Source: Cladophialophora immunda
Taxonomy: Eukaryota > Ascomycota > Eurotiomycetes > Chaetothyriales > Herpotrichiellaceae
Assembly (NCBI RefSeq): GCF_000835495.1
Contig: NW_015622543.1
Span: 558,001-622,000, forward strand
Reading direction: 5' to 3'
DNA: 64,000 bases
Shown: in pieces, positions 51,197 through 62,064 of the stretch
Layout of the letters: each line of letters begins with the position of its first letter
Position numbering within the stretch: position 1 is the first letter of the stretch
Notes under the pieces: generated by a model
Database searches by the model: none
Told to the model about the DNA's origin: nothing
Seen by the model: the letters and a program-made list of their open reading frames with translations, nothing else
Translations under genes and position numbers: made by a program

Positions 51197-53016
51197 ATGT
51201 TACGCGTGACAGTCTTGCTTCTTGCAGGCGCCGTCTGTTGCACGGCAGCTCCGGCGCCTTCGTTACCCACCGTGGACTTAGGCTACGAACTGCACCAGGC
51301 AACATACAATGTGAGCAAGAAATACCTTCCAGCTCAGCGTTTGATCTAGCCCAGATATTGAAGTCTCTGCAGGAATCTGGCCAATACTACAACTTCTCCA
51401 ATGTGCGGTACGGCGCACCTCCGGTCGGGAATCTACGCTTTTCGGCTCCAGTCGCCCCTAGCACCAACGGCACCAAAGTTTTCAACAACGGCTCCAAAGC
51501 TGTGACTTGTTTCCAGGTACTGCCAGCATGGGGCATTTACTCTGCAGACTGGATTGCCAATGGCACGGCCGCTTTCAATATCTCCGCTGGATACCAGGTC
51601 CCTCCACTTGCTTCAACCCCGCCACCCGATCCTACTGCTACCGAGGACTGTTTGTTCCTTGATGTGATGGTACCGCAAGCTGTCTTTGAAGCTGCTGGTC
51701 AAGGTACAGGGGCACCAGTGTGAGCAGATCTGACCTTGGAAGGCTAGCCAACCCTACTGACAGACTACCTAGGATGGTGTGGATTCACGGAGGAGGGTAC
51801 ACGCTTGGATCCAAGACTCTCTATAGCCCTTCTGCGGCAGGTCTAATCAAGGCTAGCCAGAGTCAAGGAGGTAAGGGGATAATCTGGGTCGCAATGAATT
51901 ATCGCCTGGGAGCTTTTGTATGCCGTCAGCCGCACTTCTTCGAAATTGTTGCGTTCTAACACTCTTGGGCAGGGCTTTCTCTCTGGTCCAACATTTCAAG
52001 AGTCTGGGACGGCCAACGCCGGCCTCTATGACCAGCGCCTCGCACTCGAATGGGTGCAACAACACATTTCTAAATTTGGTGGAAATCCGAATCATGTTAC
52101 CGTGATTGGAGAGTCAGCCGGAGGAGGCAGCACGATGCACCAGATCACGGCATTCGGCGGCCTGAAGGGAAAGGTTCCTTTTCAGCAGGCTATCGTGCAG
52201 AGCCCTGGATTTCAAATGTCACCCAGCGTTACGCTGCAAGAGGCCATCTACACCCATTTCTTGGCTATCGCGGGGATCAACAACCTCGACGAGGCTCGAA
52301 ACTTGTCTACGGAAGCCCTTCGATTCGCCAACTACAAGCTTGTCGGGGGCTCGAGCCCATATGGCACATTCACGTTCAACCCCGTTGTAGACGGGGCGTT
52401 CGCCCCCGATCTCCCTGGGCAGCTTCTCCTTCACGGAGGGTTCGACCAGTCCCTCAAGATCATGGCCGGTCACAACATCAACGAAGGTATCGGATTTATG
52501 GATCCCTTTGCCCAGAATGAAACCGTCTTTGAAGCCGATCTTCGCATATACTTCCCCACCATCACGGACGCTACCGTCAAATACATCTCCCAGACACTGT
52601 ATCCGCCCAAGTTCGACGGTTCTGTGGGTTATACGACTCCCACAGGACGAAGCGCGCTGATGATCACGGAGGCGTTCTTCACATGCAGCACCAATTTCCT
52701 GGCTCGCGCGTACAACAACAGTGTGTTCAATTACATATTCAGCGTTCCCCCAAGCCTTCATGGAGACGACGTTCCATATACCTATTACGATGGTCCTAAT
52801 CCCTTGGTCAAGAATGACACATTGGCTGTCATCATGCAGAAGTATTTCACGAACTTTGTGATGACGGGCAATCCGAATGGAGCAGGACTGCCGTCGTTCC
52901 CAACATATGGTGCGAATACCACGGTGCAGAATCTGAACCTGACAACGATTGGCCCGATGAAGGATAATGCTGCCAATCAGAGATGTTTGTGGTGGCAAAA
53001 GGGTCTGTACGCATAA
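51197..53016 (+). CDS. Secreted type-B carboxylesterase
   Basis: Four exons are proposed: 51197-51310, 51373-51719, 51773-51917 and 51973-53016. The introns of 53-62 bp have GTGAGC/GTGAGC/GTATGC donors and CAG/TAG/CAG acceptors. The product is 549 residues. A signal peptide (VTVLLLAGAVCCTA) leads to secretion. Landmarks are VRYGAPPVGNLRF, WIHGGGYTLGS (oxyanion hole), the nucleophile in GESAGGGS, NINEGIGF (acid region) and the His in LHGDDVPYTYY. Many N-x-S/T sequons are present. The enzyme cleaves carboxylic esters outside the cell. Fumonisin esterase of black yeasts belongs to this broad family and releases tricarballylate, but nothing here assigns that substrate. Confidence 0.9.
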
Positions 53017-53634
53017 GGCTATCGCTCTTAGTAGTCTCCCCGACAACGTACGGGGTTTATATGTATCAGAGCCTGGTCGACGAGGCTGTGTGCTACAGCC
53101 TTGTGCTGTCTGGATGTTACAAAGCTGACACAAGCCTCGGGAAAATCGTTGATCCGCCAAGACGGACTTCTTGCCCTTAGGAGAAAAGCAATTCCCCGGA
53201 GCCACGGAAAAACTACGGGGCAGGCCGGATAATCGTTTCGACGTCACCCGACATCATTGTTGTATGGAGTAAAAATCTCTCAACATCCCGACGACGCGAG
53301 AACCGCTAGAAGGCTTGACTTGAAAAATTATCACGCGTTTCTTTTTCCCTGATTCTTTTCCTCCTGCGCGCTTCTAGATCAGACGCAAATGAAAGGTGAT
53401 AAGAATCTGCTGGCAGAAGCCCGTGCACGGCGTGATTTGCGAAATGACCCAACCCTCCCAAGTTAAGTACAAGTACTCCGTACCTTGCTCCACACACTGC
53501 CTCGCACTACGATCTCGATGTTTCCGCGGTGAGGAACTTCCCGAGCAATCTCTCTTATCTATATCAGCCCCGTCATCGTCATAGCTACATTGAACACCAC
53601 CACTGCAGGAAATCCTGCACATATAAAAATAACC
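53017..53634. other. Intergenic, promoter of the DUF1275 gene
   Basis: No gene was recognised. A CGG-N11-CCG at 53527-53543 has T and C at the spacer ends and so does not fit the cluster consensus. Confidence 0.5.
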
Positions 53635-54557
53635 ATGGAGACCCCTCTATCTACAGACGAAGAGCACCACGCCATGGACCTCGAAAAGGGCTTCCGCTCC
53701 TCAGCCTTCCCTGTGCCGACTCGACTCCGGCTGTGGTTGACGTCCGACATCGACACGAGGTGGGCGGACACGATCCTTCTGGCGTGTTTCTTCGTGACGG
53801 GGATGGTCGACTCCGTCGCGTTCAATACCTGGAGCTGCTTCGTGGGGATGCAGACTGGTAAGCGATCCATCGGATCTCTAGCCGAACCAGACCTGGAGAT
53901 TATTGACCCGGATTCATCGCAGGAAATACCATTTTCGCCGGCCTGGGCGTCAGTGATCTGCCGGGCAACGTGCCCCGGCACACCTGGACGAAATCGCTGG
54001 TCGCCATCCTGTCGTTCTGTCTGGGCGCACTCTTCTTCTCACGGTACCATCGGCACCTCGGCCCGCTCAGGCGATGGGTTCTCGCGTCGTCGTTCTTTCT
54101 GCAGACGGCGTTCATGATCCTGACCGCGGCCCTGATTTCCGGCGGGGTCGTTGCCAAAAACACCCAAGGGGTTGAGACCGGCGCCGACGGCGGACGGGGC
54201 AGCTTCCCGTGGCACGAGCTGTGTCCCATCGCGCTGCTGGCGTTCCAGAGCGCGGGCCAGATCGTGGCGAGCCGCGTGCTCAAGTACAACGCCCTGCCGA
54301 CCGTGGTGTTGACGAGCCTGTTCTGCGATCTGATGGGCGACCCGGACCTGTTCACGGCCGGCTTGCTCGAGGATCCGGACCGGAACAGGCGCGCCTTGGG
54401 GGCGGTGTTGTTGTTCGCGGGTGCCGCCGTCTCGGGGGCCCTGATCAAGACCTCGGTCGGGTATGATGGGGCGTTGTGGGTCGCGACGGGCGTCAAGGGC
54501 GCGATGGTGCTGGCGTGGTTGGCGTGGAGTCCGAAGAGGCAGCAAGTCCAGAAATGA
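53635..54557 (+). CDS. DUF1275 (YoaK-type) membrane protein
   Basis: Two exons are proposed, 53635-53857 and 53923-54557, with the intron at 53858-53922 (GTAAGC...CGCAG). The product is 285 residues. The ATG at 53635 lies in AACCATGG. Splicing joins GMQTG to NTIFAGLG, recreating the signature of this family (F-x-G-x-Q-T-G-N). About six membrane segments follow: LLACFFVTGMVDSVAF, LVAILSFCLGALFF, WVLASSFFLQTAFMILTAALI, ALLAFQSAGQIVAS, VLLFAGAAVSGALI and ALWVATGVKGAMVLAW. Function of the family is unknown. Exon 2 is very GC-rich. Confidence 0.87.
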
Positions 54558-55241
54558 TCGACCGGGTCCAGTGTCAATTTCCTTGCCCACACCGGCAAGC
54601 GTATACCTGTCCAGAAGCTCGACGCCCAAATGCGAGACGGACTACCACAGAAGTGAGAACCCGCGTTATGGACCAAGTTACCAGTGTCAAGCGAGTCAGC
54701 GCTCTGCTTGTCGCGCCACGCGGGATACGCCTCGGCCCGTCAAGCAAAACTCGACCAGCACCGAACTCGAAGCCAGATTGGCCTCGCCTGGGCCGTGTGT
54801 GCTAGTGAGCAGGCGATGCGCCGAGAAGCTCTCTATCAGGGCTGCCGCTCTCAGGACTGCAGTGGCCCGGCCCTGTCGACGAAAGGGTTGCTACGGTCGC
54901 ATGGCCAGAGTGTGAAACTCTTTACACCTTGAAAGCGTGCCCACGCACGGTCCGTGAAAGAGCATGTGTTCTCCGGCCGGAGGTAAAGGGCTTAGTGTTG
55001 AGTCGCCCCTAGACGGCTTGGAACAGGAAGGACCACGAACATGTACCATCCAAAGATGCACAGAAGCGTCCTTTAGAATCATCCAGACCATATTATATCT
55101 TTTACAAAGAGCTACGGAAGAGCACCCCCATTTCCCAGATGGTGATACCCTTTTCCAATGCCGAAATCATTAGACTAGTCCCTTGATCTTTTATTCCCTC
55201 TCCTAAGGCACATCCTACCCTGGGCAATCACGGCCCATCTC
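54558..55241. other. Intergenic, nothing recognised
   Basis: This is the gap between the convergent DUF1275 and glucarate dehydratase genes. No motif was found. Confidence 0.5.
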
Positions 55242-56543
55242 TCACCACTTGGGGATGCTGGCGGAAAACTCTGGGTCGAACCTCTTCATGTAGGCGGTGT
55301 CGTCGCGCTTGCGCAGCCCACAGGCCAGATACTGCCGGTGGAGGCGCGCGAGTTTTTCCCTGTCGAGTTCGACGCCCAGGCCGGGCGCGGTGGGCACCAC
55401 CACGGCCCCGTCCACCCACTTCAGAGGACCTTCGTGGTGGTGGGGTCCGGTGACGATGACGTCCTCGTCGCGGCGCTTCCACGGCCAGTGCGTGTCGCAG
55501 GCGTAGTCGAGGTTGGGGGTCGCGGCGGCGAGGTGCGTCATGGCCGCGAGCGAGATGCCCAGGTGGCTGTTGGAGTGCATCGAGAGGCGCAGGCCCCACG
55601 TCGCGCAGACGGCCGCCAGCGTCTGGGACCGGCGCAGGCCGCCCCAGAAGTGGTGGTCGGAGAGGATCACCTGGACGGCGTTGTGTGCGACGCTGGCGGG
55701 CAGGTGCGCGAAGGCGACCACGGCCATGTTGGTCGCCAGGGGCATCGTCGGCGCCGCCCGCGCGACCACGGCCATGCCGTCGATCCCCGCCGCCGGGTCC
55801 TCCAGGTACTCGAGGACGCCGGCCAGCTCGTCGGCGACCCACGTCGAGGTCTCGACCGTCCACGCCGCGTTGGGGTCCAGCCTCAGCGGCACGCCGGGGA
55901 ACGCGGCGTGGAGGGCCTTGATGGCTGCGACCTCCTGGGCGGGCGGGAACACGCCGCCCTTGAGCTTGATCGCCCGGAACCCGTACTCGTCGACGATCTT
56001 GCGCGCCTGGCGGACCAGCCCCTCCGGGTCGAGGGCCGCACCGTATTCGTCGTCGCCGTCCGGGTCGCCGGGGTGGCCGCCCCATTTGTAGAAGAGGTAG
56101 GCCGAGTACGGGACCTTGTCCCTCACCCGGCCGCCCAGCAGGTCGCTCACGGGCACACCGGCCAACTTGCCCTGGACGTCGAGGCACGCGACTTCAAAGG
56201 GGGAGAAGACCTTGTCGGCGACGGACGCCGTGGTGACCATGCCGGCCATCCCGTCTCCTCCCGTGTCGGTGTCGCGGGCCAGAGACTGCACGCATGCTTG
56301 GAAGATGGCGTTCGTGTCGTACACCGAAATCCCTTTGATTCCTTCCGCTGCCCTCTGTAGACGCGCCAGGTGTGCCGAGTCTCCGTACGACTCGCCCAGT
56401 CCGTATGTCCCATCCGTGATGACGAGCTCGACAATGCTGCGCAACGCAAACGGCTCGTGCACGCCGACGCTGTTCAGCAGGGGCATGTCATGGAACGCCA
56501 CGGGCGTGATGACGACGTCCTTGACCCTGTGTCTTTGCGACAT
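55242..56543 (-). CDS. gudD: Glucarate dehydratase (enolase superfamily)
   Basis: This intronless gene of 433 residues has an ATG at 56543. Active-site residues align with Escherichia coli GudD: K193/K195 in IKLKGG (K205/K207), D223 in DPNAAW (D235), E248 in LEDP (E266), N272 in TNM (N289), D296 in SDHHFWGG (D313) and H323 in MHSNSH (H339). All metal ligands and both acid/base residues are kept. The enzyme dehydrates D-glucarate or L-idarate to 5-keto-4-deoxyglucarate. Third codon positions are almost all G or C and no intron interrupts it, while most neighbours are spliced, so bacterial origin is possible. The nearby regulator and DUF1275 genes are also GC-rich, so composition alone is not decisive. 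No aldolase or glucarate permease adjoins. Confidence 0.9.
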   Translation of the reverse strand: MSQRHRVKDVVITPVAFHDMPLLNSVGVHEPFALRSIVELVITDGTYGLGESYGDSAHLARLQRAAEGIKGISVYDTNAIFQACVQSLARDTDTGGDGMAGMVTTASVADKVFSPFEVACLDVQGKLAGVPVSDLLGGRVRDKVPYSAYLFYKWGGHPGDPDGDDEYGAALDPEGLVRQARKIVDEYGFRAIKLKGGVFPPAQEVAAIKALHAAFPGVPLRLDPNAAWTVETSTWVADELAGVLEYLEDPAAGIDGMAVVARAAPTMPLATNMAVVAFAHLPASVAHNAVQVILSDHHFWGGLRRSQTLAAVCATWGLRLSMHSNSHLGISLAAMTHLAAATPNLDYACDTHWPWKRRDEDVIVTGPHHHEGPLKWVDGAVVVPTAPGLGVELDREKLARLHRQYLACGLRKRDDTAYMKRFDPEFSASIPKW

Positions 56544-57093
56544 GTTTCGGAATCCCAGAGCAGGATCATAGACAGCCGTGGCTCACAGGGGTGCTGAGAA
56601 GATTGTAAGGGCCAGCAGGAGGATGAAGAGTAGGTGCCCAGGGACTGGTTGACTCCGTTCTGTGCAAGATGTTCCCCTCCATCTCTTCTAATAGTTGATC
56701 GTGTTTGTCCATACGGAGGCGAGCGGCGATCCTACCGACCTTCGCCGTCTGGTCTGCGGTTGCTGCAGTTGGAGATGGAGAACGAGATGGTGGTTGACAC
56801 GGACGTGCGGAGTCTTGTGTAGGGTCGCTCAACGCATGCAGATAGTTTCTATCGTCGTTGTAATTGACACACTTTGTCACAGGAGTCCTGCTGATATGCA
56901 GAACATGCCAGATTGACCAAGTTAGGATCATGCATCATCCAATTCTGTGGAGTGGCTTACGAATGCCCCCTCCTCCACTCAGCCTTGTATCACTATCGAT
57001 CCAACAGCAACCCATGGCATTAGTGAACAACGTCGATACATCATCATCATGTCCACTGAATCAGCTCGCTTCCTTGTAAGATCCGCTTGAATT
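56544..57093. other. Intergenic, nothing recognised
   Basis: Promoter DNA of the glucarate dehydratase gene and 3' flank of the Mcl1-like gene. No CGG-N11-CCG site was found. Confidence 0.5.
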
Positions 57094-59727
57094 TCAAGTC
57101 ATTTCGTCCTCAATCCCCATCAGCCTGCGCTCTGCCACCTCCCTGATCTTGTCCTCCAGCACCGTCCTCCCCCATCTTCCGGCAACCTTGGCCGCAGCCT
57201 CAAGCATCTTGCCGCTGCGGTCCTTCAGCAACCCTACAATCTCAAGGGCCTTCATACCCCTCTCTTCACCTTCGCGGCACTCCACAGCCAAGAGTTGAAG
57301 CAAAATCTTGTCGACCTCGACTTCTCGTCTCATAACTTCGGTCTTCTGCGAGGGGCTGGCCCTTTGTTCCAGACCTTGAACATGGTCGTCAAGCAATCCC
57401 AAAATGACAGAGCTGCGGACAAATGCTTCTTCCAGCCTCGCCGCGGCGGCAGCATTGGATTCTTCCCCTTCATCACCATCGACATCCTTGCTGTTCTCCA
57501 CGGGCCTGCAGACTGGTATATTGAACTCAAACTCTGTGAGCAAAGGTCGAGGAAAGTATGGAGTCTTGTCTCCGCCTTTCAGAATAATGCAGTGAAACTT
57601 CTGGTCCGCCACAGCAACAGGCCAGTACGTCTCTTCTTTCTTCCCATCTTTCAACCGATCTAGTAACGTGGTGTCAAGCAGAGGCACCCATTTGGCCTGC
57701 CCCAGCGCGCGCCAGTGCATGAGGGTCAGGAGCACACCATTGCTGTCATAGATACATGGGTCTCCAGAATCGCTCCAGAAAAGGTTCTTCAAACTCACTT
57801 CTTCCTCGTCGGAGTCCGACGGAACCGTGCCCAATGCAAGGACGTCCTCATTCTGACAATTCTCGTCTCGCCGCACGTTGTCAATGCTATAGTGAAGCTG
57901 GGTACAGCCGTCAGCGCCGACGGGGCCGTTCCCAACGGTCATAACGTAATCACCCCAAGCAGCACATGTGACAGCAGGGGAACTCTTCATGCGCCAAATC
58001 CGAACGGGCGTACCAAACAGTGTCCATACGCGAACGTAGTTCTTGTTTGTGACGGCCACGATATATCTGCTGCTGAGCGCAACGCATGTAGCTTCTTCGC
58101 CATCGGGCAAGTTGATGCGCATATCCGACCGTGTGGTCCAAGTTTCGTGAGGTCGGTAGAAGATCACTGCAGGCTGGCCATCCCGTGGAGGACAAGAGAA
58201 CAACGTCCCCGTTTCGTTCAAGCATGCTTTGTCATACAGGAAGGGATCGGTGAAATGGAAGTCCCGGTACATTTCGCGGTCATAAAATTCGACCGTCACT
58301 GTATGATGAGTGTCCTGGTCAACTGTCCAGACGAATCCAATGAGGTTGAGGCACAGGTATTTGCGGTTGCCTCTCCAAGGTGTGGCTCCAGGTTGGAACG
58401 GCTCATGCACCTGCGGTTGCCACGCATCTTGCTTGTTTCGCTTTGGGAAAAGTTGCGTTTTGTCTCCAAGATGCCCGTTTGTCCTCTTGCCGTTTTCATT
58501 GACATATCCCGCGCCGTCGTCATCTTCTATCCAATCGAATGCTTCTTCTGGTCCGAGGAGCTCGTCAAGACTGTCGGGGGTGGTTGCTCGCCTTGCTTGG
58601 CCGTTAACAAGTGGCCTGCGGCCATTCACCACCGCAGCTTGCTCGAGAAGTGGATCGTGGAAGAAAGGAGCACCGACTTTGGGTCCTTTGAGCAGCTTGA
58701 CGTGGGCTTCGTCTCTAAGAAATTCCGGGATGATGAAGACTTCACCATTGGAAGTCGTCCAATTGAAGATGTTCTCGCTGTGGTTCTGCCACGCCACATT
58801 GAGGATGTTTGTGTAATTGAAACGTTTCAGTGGCTTTTGTGTTTTGGCGTCCCAGATGACGAGATAATCCGAGTCTGCGGAGGCCAACAAGGCGCCATTC
58901 GGTGACCATGCCAGTGATGTGATCTCAGCGCTGTGCTCCCCCGAGAATGTCCGTTGCCGTGCACCGTCTTCAACCGAGATGACTTGAATATCTCTTGTCG
59001 CTGTGGCACAAGCAAAAGCTCTTCCATCAGGATGCCAAACGCAGCGGGAAGTCGCTGTCTCGGCCGTTTCAAGTGAAGGAATGAGGCCCTCGAAGGTTTT
59101 GGACAGCTTAGGCTCGAAAGCATGCATGTCATAAATGTAGATTACGCCGTCGGTGCACGATGCGGCGAGATATCTGCCGGATTCGTTGTATGTCAAATGT
59201 TTGACTGGTCTGGTGTGGTCGCGTAGTATCGTTATCTCCTCAATATCCCTTCGGTTGACGACCTTGATTTCTAGCTCGCTGGAGAAGTCAGAGATGTCTA
59301 CCTGCCATGAATAAAGACATACTCGCTAGAGACAGCCACAAATTGCTCGTCTGGTGAGAGTGCAATATCTCTGACAGGGAGTGTGGTTCTGACAAGCATT
59401 TGTCTGAAGTCTCCGGACGGGACTGCATATTCGCACACTGTTCCATCTTCGCAGCCCAAAATCGCGTAGTCGTTCTGGGCCAGATCAGCCGACTGCATCT
59501 AACATATTGTCTTTTCTCAATTGGCACCATACCCCCGAAGCAACAGCAAATGTCTCTGCATGAGTCGAGGGCAACAAGTCGGGTTCGCCGTTGTCGTTGG
59601 TCCTGAAGGAACGAGCGAAGTCTCCAATGCCGGCGACGGTTAACCTCTGGCCATCGGGAGAATAGTGGAGGAAGGTAGGCCCGGGGGGCTGTGCAGGGCG
59701 GCCAGGAAATGGGGGTCTTTCTGGCAT
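57094..59727 (-). CDS. mcl1: DNA replication/sister-chromatid cohesion protein Mcl1 (Ctf4/SepB type)
   Basis: Three exons are proposed: 59727-59533, 59492-59323 and 59278-57094. The first intron is very short (40 bp, or 34 bp if the TTAG acceptor is used; both stay in frame). The second is 44 bp with GTATGT...CCAG and a CTGAC branch. The product is about 849 residues. N-terminal WD40 repeats are visible: NDYAILGCEDG, PVKHLTYNESGRYLAASCTDG, TSRCVWHPDGRAFA, ITSLAWSPNGALLASADSD. The middle SepB/Mcl1 domain includes ALSSRYIVAVTNKNYVRVWT, VTCAAWGDYVMTVG and LFWSDSGDPCIYDSNGVLL. The end is helical. The C-terminal HMG box of animal WDHD1 is absent, as in fungi. It couples helicase and polymerase alpha at replication forks. 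It marks conserved core chromosome beside the accessory region. Confidence 0.93.
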
Positions 59728-60843
59728 CTTAACGGTGTATGTCGAAGTAATGCTCTCTCACTCAGATCTGTGCGCAGTGGTCGGTATCAATCGCAGTGAG
59801 AGTGTTAATTAGCTTGGGTGTCGAGGCAGTGTCGCGCCTCGACGCGTCCCGCGCGTTCTGGATCTTCCGAAGTTGAACCGAGTCCGCACTGCAAACCCCG
59901 CATCTCTGTGGATGTCACAGGACTGTAAGGTGGAAATCAACTCAGACTACGAGATGGCGATGACGCCAAGTGTCTGCTGTATCTTCAATAAACATGCTGA
60001 CGAAGACAAGGAATGCAAAAGAGTCCATTCCACTCAAGATTGTTACTAATACAGAACGTGGAAGTAAAGAAAGTCTATCATCCTGTTCAGACGGGGGGCC
60101 GTTGAGTCTGAACAGATTCCACCCCATATGTAGTCCGCATGTCCGACCGAATCTACATTAAAAAGAATTGACTTGCTTGTCGAAGAGTCGCTGTTTTCCG
60201 TGATGAGTTCGAAAGTGTGATACAATTGGCTAATTCGCCTCGTTTATGGGATTTTCCTGGAAGGGCTCGCAGAGGGGGCCACATATGTCTGGCCACCGCC
60301 ATGGCTGTGCTAGTCCTATTCCTTCAGACGCCATCGGAAAAGAGGGTTGTCATGGAATCCCGACGCTCAGCGAAGACGGTATGGTATCGGTTTGCCTGAG
60401 CAAGGCGGGAATGGATCCAGCGTCGGAAACACCAGGCCACAAATGATGGCCTGTCCAGGAAGACGAGCACATAAGCTGTACTTTTGATGTCGATCTGTCG
60501 AGTTCGGCCAGCACCCAATCCGACCTTGATCAGAAAACTGACCGCAAGTTCTCCAGCTTTGCAGGGAGTGACAGCTGGCATAAGTTACAGGTTAAATAGA
60601 GCGATAATCGGCGCACGGAATAGGCAGCATGGCTCACGGTAGCCGCTGACTACTTCCGACAGAAGAATCATTTTCCAGTAGAGCCAAAGGCAGTGAGACA
60701 GGAGATGCAGTGGAATCAATGTGTCTCTTTGCGAAACTGCTGGCATTGATCGATTGGTTTGGGCCAAAATAAAAGTTGAAGACGTGGCCGAAAGCCAGCG
60801 CAGCAAATTTGAGTTCAGCGTAGCAGCCACGCTCGATTTTCTC
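59728..60843. other. Intergenic, nothing recognised
   Basis: Promoter of the Mcl1-like gene and 3' flank of the hydrolase. Only short unsupported ORFs occur. Confidence 0.5.
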
Positions 60844-62064
60844 TCAAGTTTCGGGTGGCGTCTTCATCGCAGGTGGTTCGGGAGGATAGAGACACTGGCG
60901 GACGTGAGAGATGACATCCTGGACATATTCTCGGGCTTGGGGCAGCGCCCGGTCCATGTGCATGAAGTGGTGCGGCATGCCGTTGAACCTTCGTAGGACA
61001 ACCTTGTTACCCGCTTCCTCGATCTTTTTAGCATATGCTTCCGCCTCATCCCTGAGAGGATCAACCTCTGCCGTGGCCACATATGTGACAGGTGCAAGAT
61101 TCTTGAAATCTGGAGCATTCATGGCGTCCGCGAACCACGATATGTCTCGCTTCTGTTCCTTAGGCTTTGTCCCGGGGTGCTGGCTGGACAAGGACATCCA
61201 TTTGAAAGTGTCGAACCATTTCAATTTCTCCCAGTTGAGGAGGGGAGCAAACTCGGCTTCTCTCATGCTTGGCCAGGGGCTCATGTCTGGTGTCGCATAC
61301 TTCCTCACGTCACTAATCGTAGGTGTGGCCACAATCACACCCTTCAACTTGTCGCTGAAAGCTCCGTCGCGAAACAAATGATTCAGGATTAGAGCGATAG
61401 TGGCACCAGAAGATTCACCACCAAAAGTCATGTTCGTGGAGTCGATAGAGAATGTTTTGTGGTTGGCCAGGATGTGCGCGACAGCCGTGAGACTGTCCAT
61501 GATTCCGATAGGAAAGGGATACTCGGGGATTAGCCGGTATTCGATGTCAATGACGCAGCAGGGGACAGAGGCACAGATATGGTGGCAGATGTGTGCATCG
61601 GTCTCGAGGTCACCGACAGCCCAGCCTAGACACATTGTCAGCAAGGGTAAGTACTAAAATCATCGTGGATAAACTGATATACCTCCGCCGTGGAAATTGA
61701 AATGGACGGGCCACACTTTGCGTTGCCCTGGCTCTTCACCCGGAGGTACGTAAACCCGCACATTGATGTCCCCAGGATATTTATTCCAGCCCGGTACTTG
61801 TGTCTCCCCAATGCCTCCTACCCCGGATGGCGGTGCTGCGGCGTAGGAGTATAAGGCTGAATAGTTCTGGCGCACCACCGTCAGGTCGGTGGACGAGGGG
61901 GGGCCGTTCGCGATGTAATCATTGTACAGTTTCACAAAGGCGGGATCGAGCTTGTCAATCACAGAGGGGTGGATGGGATTGCGGAGAGGAATGCCGGGCG
62001 ACTTGCTTTCCTCGTGTGGAAGAGCATGGGCATCGTGCATGCGGATGTCGTGGGTGGTGTTCAT
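60844..62064 (-). CDS. Alpha/beta hydrolase (hormone-sensitive-lipase/arylacetamide-deacetylase type)
   Basis: Exon 1 is 62064-61683 and exon 2 is 61625-60844. The intron 61626-61682 runs from GTATAT to TCTAG with a CTGAC branch. The product is 387 residues. Splicing joins FHGG to GWAVGDL, creating the HGGGW oxyanion motif. The nucleophile is in GGESSGA, the acid is D in AEVDPLRDE and the His is in GMPHHFMH, completing the triad. The start at 62064 (AAGATGA context) is preferred; the frame is open to 62220. It lacks a signal peptide and should act in the cytosol on short-chain esters. Confidence 0.88.

Noticed and set aside
53527..53543. CGG-N11-CCG site upstream of the DUF1275 gene
   Set aside because: Spacer ends are T and C, opposite to the cluster consensus, and it is single. 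One such chance site is expected.
55228..56187. Long Arg/Gly/Pro-rich minus-strand frame and long plus-strand frame (55338-56360) over the glucarate dehydratase
   Set aside because: Both are shadows of a GC-rich gene; composition is non-protein-like and the overlapping frame has every enolase-superfamily motif.
57715..58905. 396-codon plus-strand frame
   Set aside because: It is antisense to the WD40/SepB coding exon of the Mcl1-like gene, with no domain of its own.
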